Source of the DNA: Mixophyes australis
Lineage: Eukaryota; Chordata; Amphibia; Anura; Limnodynastidae
Assembly: GCA_036250195.1 (NCBI GenBank)
Contig: JAVHZZ010000012.1
Span: 94,068,124 to 94,132,123, forward strand
Direction: 5' to 3'
DNA: 64,000 nucleotides
In this document: piece by piece, positions 46,901 to 61,900 of the stretch
Layout of the letters: each line of letters begins with the position of its first letter
Position numbering within the stretch: position 1 is the first letter of the stretch
Translations under genes and position numbers: made by a program
The notes under the pieces: generated by a model
The model's input: the letters and a program-made list of their open reading frames with translations, nothing else
The model's database searches: none
What the model was told of the DNA's origin: nothing

Positions 46901-49900
46901 CTCTCTGCCCCCTGTACAGTGTAACATCAGCCCCCTCCTCTCTGCCCCCTGTACAGTGTAACATCAGCCCCCTCCTCTCTGCCCCCTGTACAGTGTAACA
47001 TCAGCCCCCTCCTCTCTGCCCCCTGTACAGTGTAACATCAGCCCCCCCTCCTCTCTGCTTCCTGTACAGTGTAACATCAGCCCCCCCTCCTCTCTGCCCC
47101 CTGTACAGTGTAATATCAGCCCCCCCTCCTCTCTGCCCCCTGTACAGTGTAACATCAGCCCCCTCCTCTCTGCCCCCTGTACAGTGTAACATCAGCCCCC
47201 CCTCCTCTCTGCCCCCCTGTACAGTGTAACATCAGCCCCCCCTCCTCTCTGCCCCCTGTACAGTGTAACATCAGCCTCCTCCTCTCTGCCCCCTGTACAG
47301 TGTAACATCAGCCTCCTCCTCTCTGCCCCCTGTACAGTGTAACATCAGCCTCCTCCTCTCTGCCCCCTGTACAGTGTAACATCAGCCCCCTCCTCCTCTC
47401 TGCCCCCTGTACAGTGTAACATCAGCCTCCCCTCCTCTCTGCCCCCTGTACAGTGTAACATCAGCCCCCCTCCTCTCTGCCCCCTGTACTGTGTAACATC
47501 AGCCCCCTCCTCTCTGCCCCCTGTACAGTGTAACATCAGCCCCCTCCTCTCTGCCTCCTGTACAGTGTAACATCAGCCCCCTCCTCTCTGCCCCCTGTAC
47601 AGTGTAACATCAGCCCCCTCCTCTCTGCCCCCTGTACAGTGTAACATCAGCCCCCCCCTCCTCTCTGCCCCCTGTACAGTGTAACATCAGCCCCCTCCTC
47701 TCTACCCCCTGTACAGTGTAACATCAGCCCCCCCTCCTCTCTGCTCCCTGTACAGTGTAACATCAGCCCCCCTCCTCTCTGCCCCCCTGTACAGTGTAAC
47801 ATCAGCCCCCTCCTCTCTGCCCCCTGTACAGTGTAACATCAGCCCCCCCCCCTCCTCTCTGCTCCCTGTACATTGTAACATCAGCCCCCTCCTCTCTGCC
47901 TCCTGTACAGTGTAACATTAGCCCCCCTCCTCTCTGCCCCCTGTACAGTGTAACATCAGCCCCCTCCTCTCTGCCCCCCTGTACAGTGTAACATCAGCCC
48001 CCTTCTCTCTGCCCCCTGTACAGTGTAACATCAGCCCCCTCCTCTCTGCCCCCTGTACAGTGTAACATCAGCCCCCTCCTCTCTGCCCCCTGTACAGTGT
48101 AACATCAGCCCCCTCCTCTCTGCCCCCTGTACTGTGTAACATCAGCCCCCTCCTCTCTGCCCCCTGTACAGTGTAACATCAGCCCCCTCCTCCTCTCTGC
48201 CCCCTGTACAGTGTAACATCAGCCCCCCCTCCTCTCTGCTCCTTGTACAGTGTAACATCAGCCCCCTCCTCTCTGCCTCCTGTACAGTGTAACATCAGCC
48301 CCCTCCTCCTCTCTGCCCCCTGTACAGTGTAACATCAGCCCCCCCCTCTCTGCCCCCTGTACAGTGTAACATCAGCCCCCTCCTCTCTGCCCCCTGTACA
48401 GTGTAACATCAGCCCCCTCCTCCTCTCTGCCCCCTGTACAGTGTAACATCAGCCCCCCCTCCTCTCTGCTCCCTGTACAGTGTAACATCAGCCCCCTCCT
48501 CTCTGCCCCCTGTACAGTGTAACATCAGCCCCCTCCTCTCTGCCACCCTGTACAGTGTAACATCAGCCCCCTCCTCTCTGCCCCCTGTACAGTGTAACAT
48601 CAGCCCCCTCCTCTCTGCCCCCTGTACAGTGTAACATCAGCCCCCCCCTCTCTGCCCCCTGTACAGTGTAACATCAGCCCCTCCTCCTCTCTGCCCCCTG
48701 TACAGTGTAACATCAGCCCCCCCCCTCTCTGCTCCCTGTACAGTGTAACATCAGCCCCTCCTCCTCTCTGCCCCCTGTACAGTGTAACATCAGCCCCCCC
48801 CTCTCTGCTCCCTGTACAGTGTAACATCAGCCCCCCCTCCTCTCTGCCCCCTGTACAGTGTAACATCAGCCCCCCCTCCTCTCTGCCCCCTGTATAGTGT
48901 AACATCAGCCCCCTCCTCTCTGCCCCCTGTACAGTGTAACATCAGCCCCCCCTCCTCTCTGCCCCCTGTACAGTGTAACATCAGCCCCCCCTCCTCTCTG
49001 CCCCCTGTACAGTGTAACATCAGCCCCCCCCTCCTCTCTGCCCCCTGTACTGTGTAACATCAGCCCCCCCTCCTCTCTGCTCCCTGTACAGTGTAACATC
49101 AGCCCCCCCTCCTCTCTGCCCCCTGTACAGTGTAACATCAGCCCCCCCTCCTCTCTGCCCCCTGTACAGTGTAACATCAGCCCCCCCTCCTCTCTGCCCC
49201 CTGTACTGTGTAACATCAGCCCCCTACTCTCTGCCCCCTGTACAGTGTAACATCAGCCCCCTCCTCCTCTCTGCCCCCTGTACAGTGTAACATCAGCCCC
49301 CTCCTCTCTGCTCCCTGTACAGTGTAACATCAGCCCCCCCCTCTCTGCTCCCTGTACAGTGTAACATCAGCCCCCCCTCCTCTCTGCCCCCTGTACAGTG
49401 TAACATCAGCCCCCTCCTCTCTGCCCCCTGTACTGTGTAACATCAGCCCCCTACTCTCTGCCCCCTGTACAGTGTAACATCAGCCCCCCCCTCCTCTCTG
49501 CCCCCTGTACAGTGTAACATCAGCCCCCTCCTCTCTGCCCCCTGTACAGTGTAACATCAGCCCCCCCCTCTCTGCCCCCTGTACAGTGTAACATCAGCCC
49601 CTCCTCCTCTCTGCCCCCTGTACAGTGTAACATCAGCCCCCCCTCCTCTCTGCCCCCTGTACTGTGTAACATCAGCCCCCTACTCTCTGCCCCCTGTACA
49701 GTGTAACATCAGCCCCCTCCTCCTCTCTGCCCCCTGTACAGTGTAACATCAGCCCCCTCCTCCTCTCTGCCCCCTGTACAGTGTAACATCAGCCCCCCCT
49801 CCTCTCTGCCCCCTGTATAGTGTAACATCAGCCCCCTCCTCTCTGCCCCCTGTACAGTGTAACATCAGCCCCCCCTCCTCTCTGCCCCCTGTACAGTGTA

Positions 49901-52900
49901 ACATCAGCCCCCCCATCAGCCCCCCCTCCTCTCTGCCCCCTGTACAGTGTAACATTAGCCCCCCCCCTCCTCTCTGCCCCCTGTACTGTGTAACATCAGC
50001 CCCCCCTCCTCTCTGCTCCCTGTACAGTGTAACATCAGCTTCCCTCCTCTCTGCCCCCTGTACAGTGTAACATCAGCCCCCCCTCCTCTCTGCCCCCTGT
50101 ACAGTGTAACATCAGCCCCCCCTCCTCTCTGCCCCCTGTACTGTGTAACATCAGCCCCCTACTCTCTGCCCCCTGTACAGTGTAACATCAGCCCCCTCCT
50201 CCTCTCTGCCCCCTGTACAGTGTAACATCAGCCCCCTCCTCTCTGCTCCCTGTACAGTGTAACATCAGCCCCCTCCTCTCTGCTCCCTGTACAGTGTAAC
50301 ATCAGCCCCCCCTCCTCTCTGCCCCCTGTACAGTGTAATATCTGCCCCCCCCTCCTCTCTGCCCCCTGTACAGTGTAACATCAGCCCCCTCCTCTCTGCC
50401 CCCTGTACAGTGTAACATCAGCCCCCTCCTCTCTGCCCCCTGTACAGTGTAACATCAGCACCCCCTCCTCTCTGCCCCCTGTACAGTGTAACATCAGCCC
50501 CTCCTCCTCTCTGCCCCCTGTACAGTGTAACATCAGCCCCCCCCCTCTCTGCCCCCTGTACAGTGTAACATCAGCCCCCTCCTCTCTGCCCCCTGTACAG
50601 TGTAACATCAGCCCCTCCTCCTCTCTGTCCCCTGTACAGTGTAACATCAGCCCCCTCCTCCTCTCTGCCCCCTGTACAGTGTAACATCAGCCCCCCCCCT
50701 CTCTGCCCCCTGTACAGTGTAACATCAGCCCCCTCCTCTCTGCCCCCTGTACAGTGTAACATCAGCCCCCCCTCCTCTCTGCTCCCTGTACTGTGTAACA
50801 TCAGCCCCCTCCTCCTCTCTGCCCCCTGTACAGTGTAACATCAGCCCTCCTCCCTCCTCTCTGCCCCCTGTACAGTGTAACATCAGCCCCCCCTCTCTGC
50901 CCCTGTACAGTGTAACATCAGCCCCCCCTCCTCTCTGCTCCCTGTACAGTGTAACATCAGCCCCCTCCTCTCTGCCCCCTGTACAGTGTAACATCAGCCC
51001 CCTCCTCCTCTCTGCCCCCTGTACAGTGTAACATCAGCCCCCCCCCCTCCTCTCTGCCCCCTGTACAGTGTAACATCAGCCCCCTCCTCCTCTCTGCCCC
51101 CTGTACAGTGTAACATCAGCCCTCCTCCCTCCTCTCTGCCCCCTGTACAGTGTAACATCAGCCCCCTCCTCCTCTCTGCCTCCTGTACAGTGTAACATCA
51201 GCCCCCTCCTCCTCTCTGCCCCCTGTACAGTGTAACATCAGCCCCCCCTCCTCTCTGCCTCCTGTACAGTGTAACATCAGCCCCCCCTCCTCTCTGCTCC
51301 CTGTACTGTGTAACATCAGCCCCCTACTCTCTGCCCCCTGTACAGTGTAACATCAGCCCCCCCTCCTCTCTGCTCCCTGTACAGTGTAACATCAGCCCCC
51401 TCCTCTCTGCCTCCTGTACAGTGTAACATCAGCCCCCTCCTCTCTGCCTCCTGTACAGTGTAACATCAGCCCCCCCCTCTCTGCCCCTGTACAGTGTAAC
51501 ATCAGCCCCCCCTCCTCTCTGCTCCCTGTACAGTGTAACATCAGCCCCCTCCTCTCTGCCTCCTGTACAGTGTAACATCAGCCCCCTCCTCTCTGCCTCC
51601 TGTACAGTGTAACATCAGCCCCCCCTCTCTGCCCCTGTACAGTGTAACATCAGCCCCCCCTCCTCTCTGCTCCCTGTACTGTGTAACATCAGCCCCCTCC
51701 TCTCTGCCCCCTGTACAGTGTAACATCAGCCCCCTCCTCTCTGCCTCCTGTACAGTGTAACATCAGCCCCCTCCTCTCTGCTCCCTGTACAGTGTAACAT
51801 CAGCCCCCTCCTCTCTGCCCCCTGTACAGTGTAACATCAGCCCCCTACTCTCTGCCCCCTGTGCAGTGTAACATCAGCACCCTCCTCTCTGCCCCCTGTA
51901 CAGTGTAACATCAGCCCCCTCCTCTCTGTCCCCTGTACAGTGTAACATCAGCCCCCTCCTCTCTGCTCCCTGTACAGTGTAACATCAGCCCCCCCCTCTC
52001 TGCTCCCTGTACAGTGTAACATCAGCCCCCCCTCCTCTCTGCCCCCTGTACAGTGTAACATCAGCCCCCTCCTCTCTGCCCCCTGTACTGTGTAACATCA
52101 GCCCCCTACTCTCTGCCCCCTGTACAGTGTAACATCAGCCCCCCCCCTCCTCTCTGCCCCCTGTACAGTGTAACATCAGCCCCCTCCTCTCTGCCCCCTG
52201 TACAGTGTAACATCAGCCCCCCCCTCTCTGCCCCCTGTACAGTGTAACATCAGCCCCCCCTCCTCTCTGCCCCCTGTACAGTGTAACATCAGCCCCCTCC
52301 TCTCTGCCCCCTGTACTGTGTAACATCAGCCCCCTACTCTCTGCCCCCTGTACAGTGTAACATCAGCCCCCCCCCTCCTCTCTGCCCCCTGTACAGTGTA
52401 ACATCAGCCCCCTCCTCTCTGCCCCCTGTACAGTGTAACATCAGCCCCCCCCTCTCTGCCCCCTGTACAGTGTAACATCAGCCCCTCCTCCTCTCTGCCC
52501 CCTGTACTGTGTAACATCAGCCCCCTACTCTCTGCCCCCTGTACAGTGTAACATCAGCCCCCTCCTCCTCTCTGCCCCCTGTACAGTGTAACATCAGCCC
52601 CCTCCTCTCTGCTCCCTGTACAGTGTAACATCAGCCCCCCCTCCTCTCTGCCCCCTGTACAGTGTAATATCAGCCCCCCCTCCTCTCTGCCCCCTGTACA
52701 GTGTAACATCAGCCCCCTCCTCTCTGCCCCCTGTACAGTGTAACATCAGCCCCCTCCTCTCTGCCCCCTGTACAGTGTAACATCAGCACCCCCTCCTCTC
52801 TGCCCCCTGTACAGTGTAACATCAGCCCCCCCTCCTCTCTGCCCCCCTGTACAGTGTAACATCAGCCCCCCCCCTCCTCTCTGCCCCCTGTACAGTGTAA

Positions 52901-55900
52901 CATCAGCCTCCTCCTCTCTGCCCCCTGTACAGTGTAACATCAGCCTCCTCCTCTCTGCTCCCTGTACAGTGTAACATCAGCCCCCCCTCCTCTCTGCCCC
53001 CTGTACAGTGTAACATCAGCCCCCTCCTCTCTGCCTCCTGTACAGTGTAACATCAGCCCCCCCTCCTCTCTGCCCCCTGTACAGTGTAACATCAGCCCCC
53101 CTCCTCTCTGCTCCCCTGTACAATGTAACATCAGCACCCTCCTCTCTGCTCCCCTGTACAATGTAACATCAGCACCCTCCTCTCTGCCCCCTGTACAGTG
53201 TAACATCAGCCTCCTCCTCTCTGCTCCCTGTACAGTGTAACATCAGCCCTCCTCCCTCCTCTCTGCCCCCTGTACAGTGTAACATCAGCCCCCCCTCCTC
53301 TCTGCCCCCCTGTACAGTGTAACATCAGCCCCCCCTCCTCTCTGCCCCCTGTACAGTGTAACATCAGCCCCCCCCCCTCCTCTCTGCCCCCTGTACTGTG
53401 TAACATCAGCCCCCTCCTCTCTGCCCCCTGTACAGTGTAACATCAGCCCCCTCCTCCTCTCTGCCCCCTGTACAGTGTAACATCAGCCCCCTCCTCCTCT
53501 CTGCCCCCTGTACAGTGTAACATCAGCCCCCCCTCCTCTCTGCCCCCTGTACTGTGTAACATCAGCCCCCTCCTCTCTGCCCCCTGTACAGTGTAACATC
53601 AGCCCCCTCCTCTCTGCCCCCTGTACAGTGTAACATCAGCCCCCTCCTCTCTGCCCCCTGTACAGTGTAACATCAGCCTCCTCCTCTCTGCCCCCTGTAC
53701 AGTGTAACATCAACCCCCTCCGCTCTGCCCCCTGTACAGTGTAACATCAGCCCCCCCTCCTCTGTCCCCTGTACAGTGTAACATCAGCCCCCTCCTCTCT
53801 GCCCCCCTGTACAGTGTAACATCAGCCCCCCCTCCTCTCTGCCCCCCTGTACAGTGTAACATCAGCCCCCCCTCCTCTCTGCCCCTGTACAGTGTAACAT
53901 CAGCCCCCCCCCCTCCTCTCTGCTCCCTGTACTGTGTAACATCAGCCCCCTCCTCTCTGCCCCCCTGTACAGTGTAACATCAGCCCCCCCTCCTCTCTGC
54001 CCCCTGTACAGTGTAACATCAGCCCCCCCCCCTCCTCTCTGCCCCCTGTACTGTGTAACATCAGCCCCCTCCTCTCTGCCCCCCTGTACAGTGTAACATC
54101 AGCCCCCTCCTCTCTGCCCCCTGTACAGTGTAACATCAGCCCCCCCTCCTCTCTGCCCCCTGTACAGTGTAACATCAGCCCCCCCCCCTCCTCTCTGCCC
54201 CCTGTACTGTGTAAAATCAGCCCCCTCCTCTCTGCCCCCCTGTACAGTGTAACATCAGCCCCCTCCTCTCTGCCCCCTGTACAGTGTAACATCAGCCCCC
54301 CCTCCTCTCTGCCCCCTGTACAGTGTAACATCAGCCCCCCCCCCTCCTCTCTGCCCCCTGTACTGTTTAACATCAGCCCCCCCTCCTCTCTGCCCCCTGT
54401 ACAGTGTAACATCAGCCCCCTCCTCTCTGCCCCCTGTACAGTGTAACATCAGCCCCCCCTCCTCTCTGCCCCCTGTACAGTGTAACATCAGCCTCCTCCT
54501 CTCTGCCCCCTGTACAGTGTAACATCAGCCCCCTCCTCTCTGCTCCCTGTACAGTGTAACATCAGCCCCCCCTCCTCTCTGCCCCCTGTACAGTGTAACA
54601 TCAGCCCCCTCCTCTCTGCCCCCTGTACAGTGTAACATCAGCCCCCCCTCCTCTCTGCCCCCTGTACAGTGTAACATCAGCCTCCTCCTCTCTGCCCCCT
54701 GTACAGTGTAACATCAGCCCCCTCCTCTCTGCCCCCTGTACAGTGTAACATCAGCCCCCTCCTCTCTGCCCCCTGTACAGTGTAACATCAGCCCCCTCCT
54801 CTCTGCCCCCTGTACTGTGTAACATCAGCCCCCTCCTCTCTGCCCCCTGTACAGTGTAACATCAGCCCCCTCCTCTCTGCCCCCTGTACAGTGTAACATT
54901 CTCTGCCCCCTGTACTGTGTAACATCAGCCCCCTCCTCTCTGCCCCCTGTACAGTGTAACATCAGCCCCCCTCCTCTCTGCTCCCTGTACAGTGTAACAT
55001 CAGCCCCCCCTCCTCTCTGCTCCCTGTACAGTGTAACATCAGCCCCCTCCTCTCTGCTCCCTGTACAGTGTAACATCAGCCCCCCTCCTCTCTGCCCCCT
55101 GTACAGTGTAACATCAGCCCCCCTCCTCTCTGCCCCCTGTACAGTGTAACATCAGCCCCCTCCTCTCTGCTCCCTGTACAGTGTAACATCAGCCCCCCCT
55201 CCTCTCTGCCCCCTGTACAGTGTAACATCAGCCCCCTCCTCTCTGCCCCCTGTACAGTGTAACATCAGCCCCCCTCCTCTCTGCCCCCTGTACAGTGTAA
55301 CATCAGCCCCCTCCTCTCTGCCCCCTGTACAGTGTAACATCAGCCCCCTCCTCTCTGCCCCCTGTACAGTGTAACATCAGCCCCCCTCCTCTCTGCCCCC
55401 TGTACAGTGTAACATCAGCCCCCCTCCTCTCTGCCCCCTGTACTGTGTAACATCAGCCCCCTCCTCTCTGCCTCCTGTACAGTGTAACATCAGCCCCCTC
55501 CTCTCTGCCCCTGTACAGTGTAACATCAGCCCCCCCTCCTCTCTGCTCCCTGTACAGTGTAACATCAGCCCCCTCCTCTCTGCCTCCTGTACAGTGTAAC
55601 ATCAGCCCCCCTCCTCTCTGCCTCCTGTACAGTGTAACATCAGCCCCCCCTCTCTGCCCCTGTACAGTGTAACATCAGCCCCCCCTCCTCTCTGCTCCCT
55701 GTACAGTGTAACATCAGCCCCCTCCTCTCTGCCCCCTGTACAGTGTAACATCAGCCCCCCTCCTCTCTGCCTCCCTGTACAGTGTAACATCAGCCCCCTC
55801 CTCTCTGCTCCCTGTACAGTGTAACATCAGCCCCCCTCCTCTCTGCCCCCTGTACAGTGTAACATCAGCCCCCTCCTCTCTGCCCCCTGTACAGTGTAAC

Positions 55901-58900
55901 ATCAGCCCCCTCCTCTCTGCCCCCTGTACAGTGTAACATCAGCCCCCTCCTCTCTGCCCCCTGTACAGTGTAACATCAGCACCCCCTCCTCTCTGCCCCC
56001 TGTACAGTGTAACATCAGCCCCCCCTCCTCTCTGCCCCCTGTACAGTGTAACATCAGCCCCCCCTCCTCTCTGCCCCCTGTACAGTGTAACATCAGCCCC
56101 CCTCCTCTCTGCCCCCTGTACAGTGTAACATCAGCCCCCTCCTCTCTGCCCCTGTACAGTGTAACATCAGCCCCCCCTCCTCTCTGCCCCCTGTACAGTG
56201 TAACATCAGCCCCCTCCTCTCTGCCCCCTGTACAGTGTAACATCAGCCCCCCCTCCTCTCTGCCCCCTGTACAGTGTAACATCAGCCCCCCTCCTCTCTG
56301 CCCCCTGTACAGTGTAACATCAGCCCCCCTCCTCTCTGCCCCCTGTACAGTGTAACATCAGCCCCCTCCTCTCTGCCCCCTGTACAGTGTAACATCAGCC
56401 CCCTCCTCTCTGCCCCCTGTACAGTGTAACATCAGCCCCTCCTCCTGCCCCCTGTACAGTGTAACATCAGCCCCCCTCCTCTCTGCCCCCTGTACAGTGT
56501 AACATCAGCCCCCCCTCCTCTCTGCCCCCTGTACAGTGTAACATCAGCCCCCCCCTCCTCTCTGCCCCCTGTACAGTGTAACATCAGCCCCCTCCTCTCT
56601 GCCCCCTGTACAGTGTAACATCAGCCCCCCCTCCTCTCTGCCCCCTGTACAGTGTAACATCAGCCCCCCTCCTCTCTGCCCCCTGTACAGTGTAACATCA
56701 GCCCCCCCTCCTCTCTGCCCCCTGTACAGTGTAACATCAGCCCCCCTCCTCTCTGCCCCCTGTACAGTGTAACATCAGCCCCCTCCTCTCTGCCCCCTGT
56801 ACAGTGTAACATCAGCCCCCCTCCTCTCTGCCCCCTGTACAGTGTAACATCAGCCCCCTCCTCTCTGCCCCCTGTACAGTGTAACATCAGCCCCCCTCCT
56901 CTCTGCCCCCTGTACAGTGTAACATCAGCCCCCCTCCTCTCTGCCCCCTGTACAGTGTAACATCAGCCCCCTCCTCTCTGCCCCCTGTACAGTGTAACAT
57001 CAGCCCCCCTCCTCTCTGCCCCCCTGTACAGTGTAACATCAGCCCCCCCTCCTCTCTGCCCCCTGTACAGTGTAACATCAGCCCCCCCCCTCCTCTCTGC
57101 CCCCTGTACAGTGTAACATCAGCCCCCCTCCTCTCTGCCCCCTGTACAGTGTAACATCAGCCCCCCCTCCTCTCTGCCCCCTGTACAGTGTAACATCAGC
57201 CCCCCCCTCCTCTCTGCCCCCTGTACAGTGTAACATCAGCCCCCCCTCCTCTCTGCCCCCTGTACAGTGTAACATCAGCCCCCTCCTCTCTGCCCCCTGT
57301 ACAGTGTAACATCAGCCCCCCCTCCTCTCTGCCCCCTGTACAGTGTAACATCAGCCCCCCCTCCTCTCTGCCCCCTGTACAGTGTAACATCAGCCCCCTC
57401 CTCTCTGCCCCCTGTACAGTGTAACATCAGCCCCCTCCTCTCTGCCCCCTGTACAGTGTAACATCAGCCCCCCCTCCTCTCTGCCCCCTGTACAGTGTAA
57501 CATCAGCCCCGCCCCCTCCTCTCTGCCCCCTGTACTGTGTAACATCAGCCCCCCCTCCTCTCTGCCCCCCTGTACAGTGTAACATCAGCCCCCTCCTCTC
57601 TGCCCCCTGTACAGTGTAACATCAGCCCCCCCTCCTCTCTGCCCCCTGTACAGTGTAACATCAGCCCCCTCCTCTCTGCCCCCTGTACAGTGTAACATCA
57701 GCCCCCTCCTCTCTGCCCCCTGTACAGTGTAACATCAGCCCCCCCTCCTCTCTGCCCCCTGTACAGTGTAACATCAGCCCCCTCCTCTCTGCCCCCTGTA
57801 CAGTGTAACATCAGCCCCCCCCTCCTCTCTGCCCCCTGTACAGTGTAACATCAGCCCCCTCCTCTCTGCCCCCTGTACAGTGTAACATCAGCCCCCTCCT
57901 CTCTGCCCCCTGTACAGTGTAACATCAGCCCCCCTCCTCTCTGCCCCCTGTACAGTGTAACATCAGCCCCCTCCTCTCTGCCCCCTGTACAGTGTAACAT
58001 CAGCCCCCTCCTCTCTGCCCCCTGTACAGTGTAACATCAGCCCCCTCCTCTCTGCCCCCTGTACAGTGTAACATCAGCCCCCTCCTCTCTGCCCCCTGTA
58101 CAGTGTAACATCAGCCCCCCCTCCTCTCTGCCCCCTGTACAGTGTAACATCAGCCCCCTCCTCTCTGCTCCCCTGTACAGTGTAACATCAGCCCCCTCCT
58201 CTCTGCCCCCTGTACAGTGTAACATCAGCCCCCTCCTCTCTGCCCCCTGTACAGTGTAACATCAGCCCCCCTCCTCTCTGCCCCCTGTACAGTGTAACAT
58301 CAGCCCCCCTCCTCTCTGCCCCTGTACAGTGTAACATCAGCCCCCTCCTCTCTGCCCCCTGTACAGTGTAACATCAGCCCCCTCCTCTCTGCCCCTGTAC
58401 AGTGTAACATCAGCCCCCCTCCTCTCTGCCCCCTGTACAGTGTAACATCAGCCCCCCCTCCTCTCTGCCCCCTGTACAGTGTAACATCAGCCCCCTCCTC
58501 TCTGCCCCCTGTACAGTGTAACATCAGCCCCCTCCTCTCTGCCCCCTGTACAGTGTAACATCAGCCCCCCTCCTCTCTGCCCCCTGTACAGTGTAACATC
58601 AGCCCCCTCCTCTCTGCCCCCCTGTACAGTGTAACATCAGCCCCCCTCCTCTCTGCCCCCTGTACAGTGTAACATCAGCCCCCTCCTCTCTGCCCCCTGT
58701 ACTGTGTAACATCAGCCCCCTCCTCTCTGCCCCCTGTACAGTGTAACATCAGCCCCCTCCTCTCTGCCCCCTGTACAGTGTAACATCAGCCCCCTCCTCT
58801 CTGCCCCCTGTACAGTGTAACATCAGCCCCCCTCCTCTCTGCCCCCTGTACAGTGTAACATCAGCCCCCCTCCTCTCTGCCCCCTGTACTGTGTAACATC

Positions 58901-61900
58901 AGCCCCCTCCTCTCTGCCCCCTGTACAGTGTAACATCAGCCCCCTCCTCTCTGCTCCCTGTACAGTGTAACATCAGCCCCCCTCCTCTCTGCCCCCTGTA
59001 CAGTGTAACATCAGCCCCCCTCCTCTCTGCTCCCTGTACAGTGTAACATCAGCCCCCTCCTCTCTGCCCCCTGTACAGTGTAACATCAGCCCCCCTCCTC
59101 TCTGCTCCCTGTACAGTGTAACATCAGCCCCCTCCTCTCTGCTCCCTGTACAGTGTAACATCAGCCCCCCTCCTCTCTGCCCCCTGTACAGTGTAACATC
59201 AGCCCCCTCCTCTCTGCCCCCTGTACAGTGTAACATCAGCCCCCCCTCCTCTCTGCCCCCTGTACAGTGTAACATCAGCCCCTCCTCCTCTCTGCTCCCT
59301 GTACAGTGTAACATCAGCCCCCTCCTCTCTGCTCCCTGTACAGTGTAACATCAGCCCCCTCCTCTCTGCCCCCTGTACAGTGTAACATCAGCCCCCTCCT
59401 CTCTGCCCCCTGTACAGTGTAACATCAGCCCCCTCCTCCCCTGTACAGTGTAACATCAGCCCCCCTCCTCCTCTCTGCCCCCTGTACAGTGTAACATCAG
59501 CCCCCCTCCTCTCTGCCCCCTGTACAGTGTAACATCAGCCCCCTCCTCTCTGCCCCCTGTACAGTGTAACATCAGCCCCCCTCCTCTCTGCCCCTGTACT
59601 GTGTAACATCAGCCCCCTCCTCTCTGCCCCCTGTACAGTGTAACATCAGCCCCCTCCTCTCTGCCCCCTGTACAGTGTAACATCAGCCCCCCCCTCCTCT
59701 CTGCCCCCTGTACTGTGTAACATCAGCCCCCTCCTCTCTGCCCCCTGTACAGTGTAACATCAGCCCCCTCCTCCTCTCTGCCCCCTGTACAGTGTAACAT
59801 CAGCCCCCCTCCTCTCTGCCCCCTGTACAGTGTAACATCAGCCCCCTCCTCTCTGCCCCCTGTACTGTGTAACATCAGCCCCCCTCCTCTCTGCCCCTGT
59901 ACAGTGTAACATCAGCCCCCTCCTCTCTCTGCCTCCTGTACAGTGTAACATCAGCCCCCTCCTCTCTGCCCCCTGTACAGTGTAACATCAGCCCCCTCCT
60001 CTCTGCCCCCTGTACAGTGTAACATCAGCCCCCCCCCTCCTCTCTGCCCCCTGTACAGTGTAACATCAGCCCCCTCCTCTCTGCCCCCTGTACAGTGTAA
60101 CATCAGCCCCCCTCCTCTCTGCTCCCTGTACAGTGTAACATCAGCCCCCCTCCTCTCTGCCCCCTGTACAGTGTAACATCAGCCCCCTCCTCTCTGCCCC
60201 CTGTACAGTGTAACATCAGCCCCCCCCCTCCTCTCTGCTCCCTGTACATTGTAACATCAGCCCCCCTCCTCTCTGCCTCCCTGTACAGTGTAACATCAGC
60301 CCCCTCCTCTCTGCCCCCTGTACAGTGTAACATCAGCCCCCTCCTCTCTGCCCCCTGTACAGTGTAACATCAGCCCCCCTTCTCTCTGCCCCCTGTACAG
60401 TGTAACATCAGCCCCCTCCTCTCTGCCCCCTGTACAGTGTAACATCAGCCCCCCTCCTCTCTGCCCCCTGTACAGTGTAACATCAGCCCCCTCCTCTCTG
60501 CCCCCTGTACTGTGTAACATCAGCCCCCTCCTCTCTGCCCCCTGTACAATGTAACATCAGCCCCCTCCTCCTCTCTGCCCCCTGTACAGTGTAACATCAG
60601 CCCCCCCTCCTCTCTGCTCCCTGTACAGTGTAACATCAGCCCCCTCCTCTCTGCCTCCTGTACAGTGTAACATCAGCCCCCTCCTCTCTGCCCCATGTAC
60701 AGTGTAACATCAGCCCCCTCCTCTCTGCCCCCTGTACAGTGTAACATCAGCCCCCTCCTCCTCTCTGCCCCCTGTACAGTGTAACATCAGCCCCCCTCCT
60801 CTCTGCTCCCTGTACAGTGTAACATCAGCCCCCCTCCTCTCTGCCCCCTGTACAGTGTAACATCAGCCCCCCTCCTCTCTGCACCCTGTACAGTGTAACA
60901 TCAGCCCCCTCCTCTCTGCCCCCTGTACAGTGTAACATCAGCCCCCTCCTCTCTGCCCCCTGTACAGTGTAACATCAGCCCCCCTCCTCTCTGCCCCCTG
61001 TACAGTGTAACATCAGCCCCTCCTCCTCTCTGCCCCATGTACAGTGTACATCAGCCCCCCCTCTCTGCTCCCTGTACAGTGTAACATCAGCCCCTCCTCC
61101 TCTCTGCCCCCTGTACAGTGTAACATCAGCCCCCCTCCTCTCTGCCCCTGTACAGTGTAACATCAGCCCCCTCCTCTCTGCCCCCTGTACAGTGTAACAT
61201 CAGCCCCCTCCTCCTCTCTGCCCCCTGTACAGTGTAACATCAGCCCCCCCTCCTCTCTGCCCCCTGTACAGTGTAACATCAGCCCCCTCCTCTCTGCCCC
61301 CTGTACAGTGTAACATCAGCCCCCTCCTCTCTGCCCCCTGTACAGTGTAACATCAGCCCCCCCCTCCTCTCTGCCCCCTGTACTGTGTAACATCAGCCCC
61401 CCTCCTCTCTGCCCCCTGTACAGTGTAACATCAGCCCCCCTCCTCTCTGCCCCCTGTACAGTGTAACATCAGCCCCCCCCCTCCTCTCTGCCCCCTGTAC
61501 TGTGTAACATCAGCCCCCTCCTCTCTGCCCCCTGTACAGTGTAACATCAGCCCCCTCCTCCTCTCTGCCCCCTGTACAGTGTAACATCAGCCTCCCCTCC
61601 TCTCTGCCCCCTGTACAGTGTAACATCAGCCCCCTCCTCTCTGCCCCCTGTACAGTGTAACATCAGCCCCCTCCTCTCTGCCCCCTGTACAGTGTAACAT
61701 CAGCCCCCTCCTCTCTGCCTCCTGTACAGTGTAACATCAGCCCCCTCCTCTCTGCCCCCTGTACAGTGTAACATCAGCCCCCTCCTCTCTGCCCCCTGTA
61801 CAGTGTAACATCAGCCCCCCCCCTCCTCTCTGCCCCCTGTACAGTGTAACATCAGCCCCCTCCTCTCTACCCCCTGTACAGTGTAACATCACCCCCCCTC